From Lactifluus volemus (taxonomy: Eukaryota > Basidiomycota > Agaricomycetes > Russulales > Russulaceae): a DNA stretch of 64,000 nt. The translations under genes and the position numbers were made by a program. How positions within the stretch are numbered: the stretch's first letter is position 1; each line of letters starts with the position of its first letter. The stretch lies in NCBI GenBank assembly GCA_022376515.1, contig WTXI01000105.1:1-64000 (forward strand). Direction: 5' to 3'. A model generated the notes under the pieces. That model saw nothing but the letters and a program-made list of their open reading frames with translations, ran no database searches and was not told the origin of the DNA. Of this stretch, positions 11,775-23,760 are shown piece after piece.

Positions 11775-11921
11775 TTATCTTATCTCATATTATCTCAGTC
11801 ACTAGGCCGATACAGTCACTAGGCCGATACAGTACATAACGAGCCTGTCGTCAAGCCTGTTTGTCTGGCGGCTATGTTGTGCACGTGTCCACGACATGCA
11901 TTTGGAATGCTGTGCGCGATG
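11775..11921 (+). promoter_or_regulatory. GATA-like cluster and CACGTG block upstream of F-box gene 2
   Basis: Three TTATCT (AGATAA on the other strand) sites lie at 11775-11795. CACGTG is at 11882-11887, directly followed by a 'CATTTGGAATGCTGTGCGC' block. This order is repeated upstream of most F-box copies, which suggests a shared promoter or enhancer. Confidence 0.5.
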
Positions 11922-12054
11922 CCTCTGAGTCTTTGGGAGCAATTATCCCTTAACTCAGCCTCTCCCAAATTACTAACGCTGCCATTCCGCTCGAAACCCT
12001 CCTGACATACCATCCTCCCGGCCAAGCAAGATCACTACCCGCTATCCATTTCCT

Positions 12055-13574
12055 ATGACCTCTCTGATAGAGGTCAGTGGCCGTTCCCTGGACAGTCGCC
12101 GAAAGGAATTATTTATTCAACAAGGGCCAGGTAGGGTTCATCTGGAGCCACCTCACCGATTGCCGATTTGAATCACGCAGGGACAGTGCTCCGACGAGTG
12201 ACCATCGGATCGCTCCCCGATGATGTCCTACTAGACATATTCTATGTCTACAGCAAATTGGCCCAGGTTGTCCCGGGTACATATGGTTTTTGGAATGAGT
12301 GTTGGCTTAGGCTGGTGCAAGTGTGCCGAAGATGGCGATTGGTCATCTTTGCATCACCACACCGTCTCAATTTGCAACTTCTCTGCACACTGACACAGCC
12401 TGTGAGAAGTATGCTGGATATCTGGCCTGCATTTCCTCTCGTGATTAACTTCTACTGTTATGCGGCAAATCCAAGCGAGGGTCTTTTCGACAACTTATTT
12501 GCCGCTATGGAGCGTCATGATCGCGTACACGAAATCAGAGTCGGCGACCTCCCGGGTTTTGTATGGGAAAGAATTACCACATTGGTGCAGGAGCCATTTC
12601 CGGCATTGACAACTCTTGAAATTTATGGGTGGGAAGTGCCAGTGGGCGATGTATTCTTGAATGGATCCGCCCCAAATTTACAACATCTAACCTTGCGAGG
12701 AATTTCAATACCAGGACGACTCGGGTCTGCAACTCATCTCACATCTCTTCATCTTTTCAATATACCTAATTCTGGTTACATCCCACCCGAGACAATGGCC
12801 ACATCCCTGTCTGCGTTGCCACAGCTCAAAGCCCTTACTATCGAGTTCAAATCTCCTACGCCTCAACCCAAACGAAGAAATCGACCTGTACCGCCCCAGA
12901 CCCGCCTTACTCTCCCCGCTCTGACGAGCTTCGATTTCAGAGGCGTGAGCGAGTACTTGGAAGTGCTCACAGCCCGAATCGATGCCCCTCCACTCGAGCG
13001 CGTCTACATAACCTTCTTCCATCAGCTTGTCTTCGACATCCCACAAATCATTCGATTCCTTAGTCACCAAGACTTCAGGTTGTTCAGGCCATCCGATCTG
13101 ACCTTGTGTTTTGATTCAGATATCTACGGATCTATGAACTTTCGCGATCCAATCCATCGCATTTGGGTTTTACGATGCGAAAGGTTGGATTGGCATGTCT
13201 TTTCCGTAGCACAGATATGCAGCCAGATTCTGTCCTTCCGCTCTAGCGTGGAGTCACTCAACATTTCGTACTGCGGTGACCCTCACTGGCACTCAGAAGA
13301 CGAGATAGATCCCAGAGTATGGCTACAACTGTTTCATTCATTTACTTCAGTCCAGAGTCTTCAAATACCTGCCACGCTAGAGCCATCCATTGCACATACG
13401 TTACAAGGGCTCACGGAAGAATCAGCTGCCGAACTATTTCCCTCGCTACGCAACCTTTCCTTTGTGGATATGTCGCTGTCAGACGGAACCACGCAACAAG
13501 GCATACAATCATTTGTTGCAGCCCGCCAGCGCTCTGGTTGCCCTGTAACTGTCACCCGCCGCAAATATTTTTGA
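12055..13574 (+). CDS. F-box protein, array copy 2 (spliced N terminus)
   Basis: Exons 12055-12130 and 12181-13574 join in phase 1 to 1470 nt, 489 residues. The 50-nt intron (GTAGG...CACGCAG) must be removed. The second exon has no ATG near its start, because the usual 'ATGGTG' is ACAGTG here, so the start has to come from exon 1 (ATG 12055). Exon 1 ends in 'KELFIQQGPG', the conserved N-terminal tag. The F-box core LPDDVLLDIF and 'VCRRWR' follow in exon 2, then the LRR-like region and 'FFHQLVFDIPQIIRF'. Role as an SCF substrate adaptor is inferred from the family. I see no lesion. Confidence 0.85.
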
Positions 13575-14797
13575 ATCCACACACCCGCGGTTCAACTTCT
13601 TGACTACGTTTACTTCTTTCCATCCGCCCGTTCCTTTTCCTCCCACAATCTACATTTATCCAATTATCTTCGGTATCCCGACGGTGACCATGGACCGCCT
13701 GTATGTCATCAGCCCGTGCCTTCCGCATCGCCTGGGGCTTGTACTCCACAACCTTGGCCACGGCCACCTTTGATAGCCTTGGCATGTTACGCTGTCCAAC
13801 GTTTACTTTCCCCTCAAATCGCTAATATCTCAGTTTCATTGATAATGTTCCGGTGTGCCTTGCGTTTCCGAGTCCTTATGTACCTCTATCGTTGATTCCT
13901 CTGTGTTATTTCTGTCTTTGTTTCCTCTTACAACTCCTCGTGCTGCGCTCTGCCTAGTTCGCGACCGTTCTCCTTACCATACCTTGCAATAGCCCAGTTT
14001 CCTTCGCTTTCTTTTGTACTGAATTATGCTAGCACTACCACACACTGCTACGAATTTTAAATGTATTGAAAGGTTGAGGAGTTGTGGGACGGAACGACAC
14101 TCTATGCTACCCGATCGGGGAGATAGCGGTTGCGAGGAGGATCTGCCAGTTTAGCAGAAGCCAAGTAGTAGGTGTATACGGGATTTTCTCGAGTCCGAGT
14201 CAGCCACACCACTGGCACCGGGGACCCCCAAAAGGATGTATAAGGATGTGGCACCAACGGACATAGATTACAACATGTGATGCATTTAGGGTTGCCAACT
14301 CGGGTCAGGAACAGGAACACCCACCCCGCTGACCAGCTGACGCCACCCTGCATCCTGACCAGGTCAAAGATAGAAACAGGGTAACGAAATGACTCTTTTG
14401 TTTGAACTGATATGCGAAGAGTGTGAATGTAAATTCTGCAACTGAACGAGAAAAAATAGATATGTGACTGTATTGAAGAAATGAAATTGCCACTATCTTT
14501 TGCCAGTCTCCATACTTACACCGGATGTGAATTGGGCTCAGGCTGTCAAGGTGGTGGCTCTGGGTCCGATGTAAGCCAGACTCTGAATGTCATCGTATCG
14601 GGGTTTTTCCGGCCAAGCTACCTCGACCTACTGCTCAGGTCGCGTAGATCTGATGAGTCATCTTATCTCATCTCTACCTGCCAGTGCGCGCTCATCGTTC
14701 ATCTCGAACACGTTTCGAGCTATCAAACGTAATGAGCCTCTCAGCTGATGATTGTCGTAGCCAGCCTGTTTTTTTGGCGCGTGGCGGCTATGTTGAG
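13575..14797. other. array spacer after F-box copy 2
   Basis: This holds the shared 3' flank and the 'CTACGAATTTTAAATG' motif near 14059, then a shortened form of the spacer. The minus strand here keeps only the upstream end of the antisense module (frame around 14305-14493). TTATCT sites occur near 14662. The upstream box is degraded to CACGTT at 14798-14803. Confidence 0.45.
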
Positions 14798-14917
14798 CAC
14801 GTTGGATTTAGAATGCTGTCAAGGTGCGCAATAGAAATTATTCCCCCAACCGAGTTTCTCCTAAATCACTACTACCCGCTGCTATTCCATCCGAGTCGGA
14901 GACGTATCACTCGTGAC

Positions 14918-16551
14918 ATGCTATCCTCCCAGCCAAGCAACGTCACTACCCACTACCTATTATCTGTGGCATCTCTATTAGAGATTGGTGGCCATTCCCT
15001 AGGTTCAAATAGAGAAAAGAGAGATGCAAGTCGCCGCAAGGAGTTATTTATTCAACAGGGGCTAGGTAGGGTTCATCTGGAGCCACCGCAACGATTGCTG
15101 AGTTGAATCACGCAGGGACAGTGCTCCGACGAGTGACCATCGGATCGCTCCCCAACGATGTCCTACTAGAGATATTCTATGTCTCCAGGACGTTGATTGA
15201 CCGGTACTCTTGGCATGACCGTTGGCCTAGGCTGGTGCATGTGTGCCGAAGATGGCGATTCCTCATCTTTGCATCGCCACACTATCTAAATTTGCAACTT
15301 TTCTGCACACCGACACGGCCTGTGAAAAAAATGCTGGATATCTGGCCTACATTTCCTCTCGTGATTGAGGCCTACCATTTTCCGACAGTGCCAAGCGAGG
15401 ACAACTTGATTGCCGCATTGGAGCGTCGCGATCGCGTACACGTACTCAGAATCAGAGATCCCCCGGATACTGTATGGGAACAAATTACCACAGTGGCGCA
15501 GGAGCCATTTCCGGCATTGACACATCTTTACTTAGCGCAATATGACCATGATGGATTGGCCTCGAGCGATGTATTCTTGAATGGATCTGCCCCAAATTTA
15601 CAAGATCTATATTTATGGGGAATTTCAATCCCAAGACGACTCGGGTCTGCAACTCATCTCAGATCTCTTGATCTTGAGAATATACCCAATTCTGGGTACA
15701 TCCCACCCGAGACAATGGCCATCTCCCTGTCTGCGTTGCCACAGCTCAAATCCTTTAATGTCCAGTTCAAATCTCCTACGCCTCAACCCAAGCGAAGAAA
15801 CCGACCTGTACCGCCACCGACCCGGTTTGTTCTCCCCGCTCTCACTCGGTTGGCATTTAAAGGTGCGAGTGACTACTTGGAGGTGCTCACAGCCCGAATC
15901 AACGCCCCTATACTCGAGAACTTCAGCATAACCTTCTTCCATCAGCTTGTCTTCGACATCCCGCAAATTATTCGGTTCTTTGGTCACCAAGACTTGTTAA
16001 GGCCATCCAGTCTGACTTTGCGTTTTGATTCCGGCAACTCTACCATCATTTGCGCTCTCAGACAGTATCCTGAGAGGTACCTTAGGTGGACCATCCGGTG
16101 CCAAAGGTTGGATTGGCAAGTCTTTTCCCTAGCACAGATATGCAACCAGATTCTGTCCTTCCGTTCTAGCGTGGAGTCGCTCAACATTATATGCGATCCG
16201 AGTCGCTGGTATCCATACTCCCCTCCAGAAGACGAGATTGATCCCACGCTATGGCTCCAACTTTTTCACTCATTTACCTCTATCCAGAATCTTGAAATAT
16301 CTAAGCCGCTCATCGCAGCTGCCCTACCCCCGCTTACTGGACTACCAACTGCCGATGTACTCCCCTCGCTGCAGACCCTTTCCGTTCTGGCCTTTCTGGA
16401 GAATACGGATATCATGATGTCAGAGGAAGCTGCGCAGAAAGTCATACAATCATTCCTCACAGCACGCCAACAATCTGGTCAACCTGTAACTGTCACTCAC
16501 GGCAAATATACTCTACCGCCTATGTTTCTCCCATCATCTTCACTTTTCTGA
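14918..16551 (+). CDS. F-box protein, array copy 3, with altered C terminus
   Basis: Exons 14918-15065 and 15116-16551 join in phase 1 to 1584 nt, 527 residues. As in copy 2, exon 2 lacks the usual ATG (ACAGTG), so ATG 14918 in exon 1 is the likely start. Exon 1 ends in 'KELFIQQGLG'. The F-box core is LPNDVLLEIF, followed by the LRR-like body. The normal stop after 'VTRRK' is gone. Compared with paralogues, a deletion in the 3' region fuses the frame to former untranslated sequence and adds about 15 residues before the TGA at 16551. The CACGTG upstream box has one substitution. The gene is probably still expressible but is diverging. Confidence 0.8.
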
Positions 16552-17395
16552 CGGCAACCATGGACCGCCCGTATGCCACCAGCCCGTGCCCTCTACATCG
16601 TCCGAGGCTTGTACTCCACAACCTTGGCGACGGCCACCTTTGATGCCTCGGCATGTTACACTGGCCCATATCACGTTTACCTCCCCCTCAAATCGCCAAT
16701 AACCCGTATTGTTTCAGTTTTGTTGATGCCGTTCTAGAATGCTTTGAGTCTCCGAGTCCTTTTGTACTATCGTTGATTCCCTTTGTACTATTTTTCCACT
16801 TATCTCAGACTGTTTACCACACCTCGTGCTACATTCTACCTTAGTTCGCGACCCTTTACCATACCTTAGGATAGTCCCGTCATCTTCGATTATGTTTGTA
16901 CTGAATTACGCTGGCACTAACGCCCGTAGCTACGAGTTTTAGATGTATTGAAAGATTGAGAGTGGTCGGGAAGAGTTGTAGCAGAATCCAAGTAGAAGAA
17001 GTGTGCGGACACCACCAAGGACCTCAGAAAAAGAGTGTGTAGACGAACAGAACCAATGACCTTTCGAAGTTAGAAACCGCACGGACAATCCCGATTTCTG
17101 ATTTCAAAGCCCGCAAAAGAGCGCGATGTGCGTGACCGACTCGACGACTCGACGGTCTGCTACGAAATGACTCCAAGTTGTTGAAGAAGATAGTATTTAC
17201 ACTGGAATCGCCGATGATCATGAGGAGCGCTCTGACATCCTAATTTCAAGTTGTGAGCTCGACTTGGAGGGCCAGTGGGTAAGGATTTTTACTACTAGCG
17301 GACGCCGTGCGAGGTCAATGAATGTAAGTTCTGCAATTAGAAAAAAAAGGTGACTGTACTGGAGAAACAAAATTGCTACGCACTGCCAGTGTCCT
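16552..17395. other. array spacer after F-box copy 3
   Basis: This contains a shared 3' flank and the 'TAGCTACGAGTTTTAGATG' motif near 16930. A decayed antisense module lies at 17180-17338, where the minus frame is broken by indels. I see no gene. Confidence 0.45.
17180..17338 (-). repeat. antisense spacer module, copy 3 (decayed)
   Basis: The nucleotide similarity to the other modules is clear, around 'GATCATGAGGA' and 'GTGAGCTCGA'. Small insertions break the minus-strand frame. Confidence 0.45.
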
Positions 17396-17576
17396 CAACC
17401 TTCCTGCCAATTCCCTTTGAGCATTTGCCATGACTCCGTGTCAGGGTCCGAGTCCGACCCGCGGTTTCGACAAAAGTCAAACCAATAAGTCATCATACCT
17501 TGGCTCAGAGGGAACGCTAAGCTGCTTCACCTGATGGGTCAAGGACCTCAACGTCTCAACGTCTCCTCGAGTAGCA

Positions 17577-18123
17577 ATGAAAAAGTTTGAAATAGATCCA
17601 AGCCACGTGCCTGTCTCCAATCGCACCGGCCCGTTTTTACGCCTTGTAGTCCTCGCAGCCCGAATCGATGCTCACGAGTTCAACATTCATTCCTTCAATA
17701 AACTTGTCTTTGACATCCCCCAAACCATTTGGTTCTTTGGTCATCTAGAGTCAGTCATTCAGTTGCAGTCGATCCACTCCAACATTCAATCTCAATGTCC
17801 GTCATGATAATGACCACCACGCCTCGATCTCCTTTCCCCTGCATTTATCCTACGATGTACGGCTCATGTCGCATCAAATACAACAGCGTGGAGTCGCTCA
17901 TCCAGTGAAACTGGCTAGTTTCAGACGCTGACAATTATCCCATGGTATGGCTCCACTCATTTCCCTCTTTCCGGAGTCTTGAAATACCCACCACGCTAGA
18001 GCCGTTCATCAAAGTTACATTACATGGACTCGCGGGAGAATCGGCCACCCTTTGGAGATATGTCACATCGCAGCCCGCCAGCACTACGGTCGCCCTGTAG
18101 CCGTCTCTCGCCACAAATCGTAG
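17577..18123 (+). pseudogene. 5'-truncated F-box remnant, type II, copy 1
   Basis: Only C-terminal pieces of the F-box family remain. 'VLAARIDAHEF' with 'FNKLVFDIPQTIWFFGHLES' reads up to about 17760. After a frameshifted stretch, 'SFPSFRSLEIPTTLEPF' matches the tail. The F-box itself and the first half are absent. It has the same architecture and flanks as the remnant at 45690-46343, so the two descend from one duplicated, already broken unit. Confidence 0.75.
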
Positions 18124-19707
18124 TGACGACATCATATAGTCAGCGCAAGCACTATCCTTCAAGTCGGAACTATCCGCATTTACTTCTTTCAACTCGTTCC
18201 TTTTCTCTCTTCCACTCTCTGCCCTCATCTGGTATCTTTCATGCTCTGACGGCGATCCTAGGCCGCAGGTATACCACCAACCGATGACCTACTCCACCCA
18301 CCTTGTACTCCGCAACGTCGCCTCTGTCACGACCACTTTTTACTTTACGGGTTCAGTTATTGATGTTCCAGCTTCATCGTGGATTCCTTTGTGACGTTTC
18401 TCTCCGTCTCCTGGTCTCCGATTGCGTCCCACCATATTTGTGAGAGCCCCGCCCTCGTTCGTTTGACTACCTTTGCTGTTGCTATATCGAATGTGTTTAC
18501 GTTTTCCTAGCTCCCTTCTGTTTGTGGGTTTATTCTGGAGTCATCACTGCCCCCTTCTACCTGATTGAACAAATATTGTGACGGCGACCAAGGAAGCCAA
18601 GCGGAAGATTGGTGCGGGCTACGACTGCATGGGCCAGACCGTCAAGAACCAGAAAAATAATGTAGATGGAAAGAAGTAGCAACGGACATACTACTCTCAT
18701 TCACTGTACGTGATGCGCATAGAATACCCAACTGGAGTTAGAAATACTCCCGCATCTGTCTTGATGACTACCAGCAGCATGCGCTGGCGTTGACGACCCC
18801 CATCTGGTTGTGCTGGTCGTCCTAATACATGCACCGATCAACTCCCTTCGTTCGCACACCCGACTTGTCTCACCGTGACACGGATCAATATTTGACATAA
18901 ACAGCATACCAGTGCGTGCGAGCATCTCGTACTCACCCTCAAACTTGGAGTTCTTCACGCGACTCGGAGTTCTTGAAGAGAAGGTTGATTATCAAAACAG
19001 CGGGCGGGGGCTCTAATAGACGTGTGAGAACAACAAATGAAAAGTCGTGGAAAAAAAAGATGAGAGCGTGGGCCTGAGGCTGGACGGGTGTTGTCCCAAT
19101 TCACGCCACAAATGATTTCTTCCACATGTCGTTTGCGAAAGGCAGAAGCGACGCTACTAGAGCAGCACAGGGTTTCGGCCGCGCTAGACAGGCTCTGTGA
19201 CATGCATAGGTTTTTTCCATTTTAGCAGGTGAGGAGGTCACGGTCGTGAACCGGCTATTATCACGTCGCACTCGATCATTTGGAGTGCTCTGATATTCTC
19301 ATTCGTGAGCTCGAGGTCAGCGGGCGAGGACTCCAGTGGATGTGCGAAGTCAATGAATGTTAATCCTGTACTATATTAGATAGCTCCAAAAGAGAGAGAC
19401 GCAATTATTACACACTGTCGTAGTCCTCCCACAGACCCTACTAGTATTCAAATTCCATATGAATTGAACTACTGTGACTATCACCAGAGAGAGATAGGGC
19501 AGGGGCCCACTGCCACGTGGCATCAAGAACCTCATTTGTGTGAAAATACTGTGACGAGGCGGCAAGATCCTGTGCTCAACGGACAATAGTTATGAGAAAT
19601 GAGTGTCTGGAATCGGTTGCATGCACACGGTCACAGCATGAGTGTGGTCGTTGACCCTTATTGTGGCTTGAGTCGGAGTGTTGAGCCGCCTGTTTGGCTA
19701 TGTTGAG
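18124..19707. other. spacer with two partial antisense modules
   Basis: 18124-19060 is the 3' half of the type II duplicated unit (partner 46344-47230). 19080-19590 matches the spacer before F-box copy 1 (8390-8950). The minus strand carries partial antisense modules at 18955-19050 and 19262-19365. In the second, 'LELTNENIRALQMI' is open. Confidence 0.5.
19262..19365 (-). repeat. antisense spacer module, copy 4
   Basis: The minus-strand frame is open through 'PADLELTNENIRALQMI'. The downstream 'GDVN' part is deleted. A further related fragment (18955-19050) keeps only the N-terminal part of the pattern. Confidence 0.5.
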
Positions 19708-19713
19708 CACGTG
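19708..19713 (+). promoter_or_regulatory. CACGTG element upstream of F-box gene 4
   Basis: CACGTG lies in the conserved array position, about 280 nt upstream of the start at 19990. It is followed by a divergent sequence in place of the 'GGAATGCTG' block. Confidence 0.45.
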
Positions 19714-19989
19714 TCTGTGGCATTGTATTTCCTTGCTTGATCAAAACACGCCTTTCATCCCCAGCCTCTCCTAAATTACTAACGTCACTATTCCACTCGA
19801 AAAAGTACCGCTCGTGACGTGCTATCCTCCCACTACTACTCATTCCCTAGAGCCTCTCTGATAGAGATTGGTGGGCGTTCCCTGGGCTCAAGGAGAGAAA
19901 AGAGAGCCGCAAGAAACTATTTATTCAAAAGGACCAGGTAGGATTCATTTGGAACGATCGCACCGATTGCTGAGTTGAATCACGCAGGG

Positions 19990-21384
19990 ATGGTGCTCCG
20001 ACGAGTGACCATCGAATCGCTCCCCGATGAAGTCCTACTAGAGATATTCTATGCCTACAAGTTGAAACCCCCGCTCTTTTGGCAATTGCATCACGGTTGG
20101 CTTAGGCTGGTGCACGTGTGCCGAAGATGGCGACTCGTTATTTTTGCATCGCCACACCGTCTCAATTTACAACTTGTCTGCACACCGAGACGGCCTGTGA
20201 GAAAATTGCTGGATATATGGCCTGCATTTCTTCATCTCCAGGTTGACTTCAACGAATATATGGCAAACACAAGGGAGGGTCATTTAGACAACTTTTTTGC
20301 GGCATTGGAGCGAAGAGATCGCGTACGCGAAATTCGAGTCCGTGTCAGATCCCTCCCGCGTTTAGAATGGGAACGAATTTCCACAGTGGCGCAGGGGCCA
20401 TTTCCAGCATTGACAAGTCTTGAAGTTTCGCAATCTGATGGGTTGGCATCGGGTGATATATTCTTTAATGCCGCCCCAAATTTGCAACTTCTATCTTTAC
20501 GCGGATTTTCAATCCCAAGACGACTCGGGTCTGCAACTCATCTCAGATCTCTTGATCTTTTCAATATACCTAGTTCTGGGTACATGCCACCCGAGATAAT
20601 GGCCACATGCCTGTCCGCGTTATCACAGCTCGAATCCCTTACTGTCAATTTCGAACCCCCGATGCCTCGACCCAAACAAAGAAACCGACCTGTACCACCA
20701 CCGACCCGCTTTACTCTCCCCGCTCTCACGAGTTTCGATTTTAGAGGCGTGAGCGAGTACTTGGAAGTACTCACAGCCCGAATCGATCCCCCTGCACTCG
20801 AGCACTTCGACGTAATGTTCTTCCATCAGCTTGTTTTCGACATCCCGCAAATCGTTCAATTCCTTGGTCACCAAGACTTCAAGTTGTGCAGGCTACCCAG
20901 TCTGGTCTTGCGTTTTGAAGTGCCTCTCTACGCCTCTATCATCGGTTGCGATGGAAGCCGTTCTGTGGTATATCGTATCCTGTGCGATAGGTTTGATAGG
21001 CAAGTCTCTTCCATAGCACAGATATGCAACCAGATTGTGTCCTTCCGTTCGAGCGTGGAGTCACTCAACATTTGGTGCTATCTCGAAGGCATCCCTCACT
21101 CGGAGGATGATGTGGATCCCATAGCATGGCTACAACTGTTTCATTCATTTACTTCAGTCAAGAGTCTTCAAATAGCCGCGGAGCTAGAGCCATCCATTGC
21201 ACATACGTTACAAGGGCTCTCGGAAGAATCAGCCGCCAAAGTATTCCCCTCGCTAGGCAGTCTCTCCATTGTGGGGGATGTGTCACTGGCAGACGAAACC
21301 ACGCAACAAGGCATACAATCATTTGTCGCAGCCCACCAACACTCTGGTCGCCCTGTAACCGTCTCTCGCCGCAAATCTTCTTGA
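19990..21384 (+). CDS. F-box protein, array copy 4
   Basis: I take ATG 19990 as the start. It lies three nucleotides after the CAG of the conserved 50-nt intron (19938-19987), which gives 464 residues. The upstream exon has lost one base in its conserved end (ATTCAAAAGGACCAG), so the longer N terminus made by some paralogues is out of frame here. The F-box core is LPDEVLLEIF, with 'VHVCRRWR' shortly after. The LRR-like body and 'FFHQLVFDIPQIVQF' are intact to the stop. Role as an SCF adaptor is inferred from the family. Confidence 0.85.
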   Translation: MVLRRVTIESLPDEVLLEIFYAYKLKPPLFWQLHHGWLRLVHVCRRWRLVIFASPHRLNLQLVCTPRRPVRKLLDIWPAFLHLQVDFNEYMANTREGHLDNFFAALERRDRVREIRVRVRSLPRLEWERISTVAQGPFPALTSLEVSQSDGLASGDIFFNAAPNLQLLSLRGFSIPRRLGSATHLRSLDLFNIPSSGYMPPEIMATCLSALSQLESLTVNFEPPMPRPKQRNRPVPPPTRFTLPALTSFDFRGVSEYLEVLTARIDPPALEHFDVMFFHQLVFDIPQIVQFLGHQDFKLCRLPSLVLRFEVPLYASIIGCDGSRSVVYRILCDRFDRQVSSIAQICNQIVSFRSSVESLNIWCYLEGIPHSEDDVDPIAWLQLFHSFTSVKSLQIAAELEPSIAHTLQGLSEESAAKVFPSLGSLSIVGDVSLADETTQQGIQSFVAAHQHSGRPVTVSRRKSS

Positions 21385-22161
21385 GGACGTCATATGGTCC
21401 ACGCACCCACCCGTTCTCTTTCCTCCCACTATCTATCTTTGTCCCATTATCTCCAGCGTCTTCGGGTCGTCCGAGACTTGTACTCCACAACCTGGGCCGC
21501 GACCACCTTTGATGCCTCGGCATGTCACACTGGCCCGTATCACGTTTACTTTTAGTTTGCGGCCGTTCCCCTTTCCTTACGATAGCCCCAGTCTCTTTCG
21601 TGTTCATTTGTGCTGAATCGTGCTAGTACTACCACCCGTAGCTACGAATTTTATTTGTATTGAAGGATTGAGAGTTTGTGGAACGAAGGATCGATACTGG
21701 GAAAAGCTTGTGGCAGAGGTCAATTAAAAGACGTGTGCGGAATGTGCTCGCGTACAAGTCAGCTACCACCAAGGAGCCCATAAAGAGAGGGTGTAGAAGG
21801 AACTTGAAAGAGGCACCAACAAACATAGGTTATACAAAGATAGAAACTTGCATGCGGACACTGGCAGTCCCGCCAATTCCAAGGCCGACAAAGTGCGCGA
21901 CGCTGCGCGTGCAGACCGTCTTGTTATCTTATCTCATCTTATCTCATCCTCTTCTGGGCGCTCATCTTGAACACGTTATGAGCTATCATACGTAACGACC
22001 GTCTGATGGTTGTCGTCAAGCCTGTTTGTTTGGAGGCTATGTTGAGGACGTATCCATGACATGCATTTGGAATGCTATGCGTAACGACCAAGAACAAATG
22101 CCTCTGAGTCCGAGGTCTTTGATAGCAATTATCCCCCAACCCGGTCTCTCCTAAATCACTA
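21385..22161. other. short array spacer after F-box copy 4
   Basis: The spacer keeps the 3' flank and the 'TAGCTACGAATTTTATTTG' motif near 21640 but lacks the antisense module. TTATCT sites lie at 21924-21944. The CACGTG box has decayed to GACGTA at 22047-22052, although the adjacent 'CATTTGGAATGCTATGCG' block is kept. Confidence 0.45.
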
Positions 22162-23760
22162 ATGTTCCACTGGGAAATGTACCCGCCAAGCGGTCTCACT
22201 ACCCGAACATATCGTATCTCCGAGTCCGAGTCCGAGTCTCTGATAGAGATGTGTCCCCATTTCCAGGAAAATCGCCGAAAGGAGTCATTTATTCAACAAG
22301 GGCCAGGTAGGGTTCATCTGGAGCCACCACACCGATTTGCTGAGTTGAATCACGCAGAGATGGCGCTCCCACGAGTGACCATCGGATCGCTCTCCGACGA
22401 TGTCCTACTAGACATATTCTATGTCTACAAGAAGTTGGCCCAGTCTGACCCTTTTTTTTATGGCCTTTGGCATGAGTGTTGGCCTAAGCTCGTGCAGGTG
22501 TGCCGAAGATGGCGATTCCTCATTTTTGCATCGCCACAACGTCTCAATTTGCAACTTTTCTGCACACCAGTTCGGCCTGTGAGAAAGATGCTGGATATCT
22601 GGCCTGGATTCCCTCTCATGGTTCACTTTTACGGAAAGCCAACCGAAGACCATATCGACAACTTCTTTGCCGCATTGGAGCGTCGTGATCGCGTACACGC
22701 CATCACTGTCAGCGAACTCCCGGGATTTGTATGGGAAAGAATGATCACAGAGCCATTTCCGGCATTGACCACTCTTGGAATTGATGGGTGGGAAGTGCCA
22801 GTGGGCGATACATTCTTGAATGGATCCGCCCCAAATTTACAACATCTATCTTTATCGGGAATTTCAATCCCAAGACGACTCGGGTCTGCAACTCATCTCA
22901 GATCTCTTCATCTTGAGAATATACCTAATTCTGGGTACATCCCACCCGAGATAATGGCTATATCCCTGTCTGCGTTGCCACAGCTCGAAACCCTTATTGT
23001 CACATTCCAATCTCCTACGCCTCATCCGAAACGAAGAAACCGACCTGTACCGCCACAGACCCGGTTTGTTCTCCCCGCTCTCACTTCGTTGAGATTTAAA
23101 GGTGTGAGCGAGTACTTGGAAGTACTCACAGCCCGAGTCGATGCTCCTTCACTCGAGGACTTCAGGATAACCTTCTTCAATCAGCTTGTCTTCGACATCC
23201 CCCAAATCATTCGGTTCTTTGGTCACCAAGACTTATTATTAAGGCCATCCCGTCTCACCTTGCGTTTTGAAGTGGCTTTCCACACCACTATTGTCTTTCA
23301 CGATCCATTGAGTTATCGTGCGGGGCATCATCGCGTGTGGGAGATCAGAGGCAAATCGTTGGATTGGCAAGTCTTTTCCATAGCACAGATATGCAGCCAG
23401 ATTCTGTCTCTCCGCTCTAGCGTGGAGTTACTCGAGATGACGTGCGCTCCACACTCAGAAGACCTCTTGCCAGCAGACGAGATAGATCCTACGCTATGGC
23501 TCCAACTCTTTCACTCGTTTACCTCTGTCCAGAATCTCAAACTATCTCACCGGCTCATCATAGCTGCGTTACCCCCTCTCACCGGACCATCAACCGGCGA
23601 TGTACTCCCCTCGCTACACACCTTTTCCATTTTGGGGGATACGGATGTGTCAGACCAAACGGTGCAGTCAGACGAAGCAATGGTGAAACTCACACTATTT
23701 GTCGTAGCCCGTAATCAATCTGGTCGCCCTATTACTACCCCTCGCCACAAATGGCCTTGA
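22162..23760 (+). CDS. F-box protein, array copy 5
   Basis: Exons 22162-22306 and 22358-23760 join in phase 1 to 1548 nt, 515 residues. The 51-nt intron happens to be open and divisible by three, so an unspliced 532-residue form is also possible. Exon 1 contains a short Ser-Glu repeat from a GAGTCC triplication and ends in 'KESFIQQGPG'. A second in-frame ATG in exon 1 or the ATG at 22360 could serve instead. The F-box core is LSDDVLLDIF (Pro replaced by Ser). The body includes 'FFNQLVFDIPQIIRFF'. The C terminus ends differently ('TPRHKWP') from most copies. The frame is intact. Confidence 0.82.
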   Translation: MFHWEMYPPSGLTTRTYRISESESESLIEMCPHFQENRRKESFIQQGPGRVHLEPPHRFAELNHAEMALPRVTIGSLSDDVLLDIFYVYKKLAQSDPFFYGLWHECWPKLVQVCRRWRFLIFASPQRLNLQLFCTPVRPVRKMLDIWPGFPLMVHFYGKPTEDHIDNFFAALERRDRVHAITVSELPGFVWERMITEPFPALTTLGIDGWEVPVGDTFLNGSAPNLQHLSLSGISIPRRLGSATHLRSLHLENIPNSGYIPPEIMAISLSALPQLETLIVTFQSPTPHPKRRNRPVPPQTRFVLPALTSLRFKGVSEYLEVLTARVDAPSLEDFRITFFNQLVFDIPQIIRFFGHQDLLLRPSRLTLRFEVAFHTTIVFHDPLSYRAGHHRVWEIRGKSLDWQVFSIAQICSQILSLRSSVELLEMTCAPHSEDLLPADEIDPTLWLQLFHSFTSVQNLKLSHRLIIAALPPLTGPSTGDVLPSLHTFSILGDTDVSDQTVQSDEAMVKLTLFVVARNQSGRPITTPRHKWP

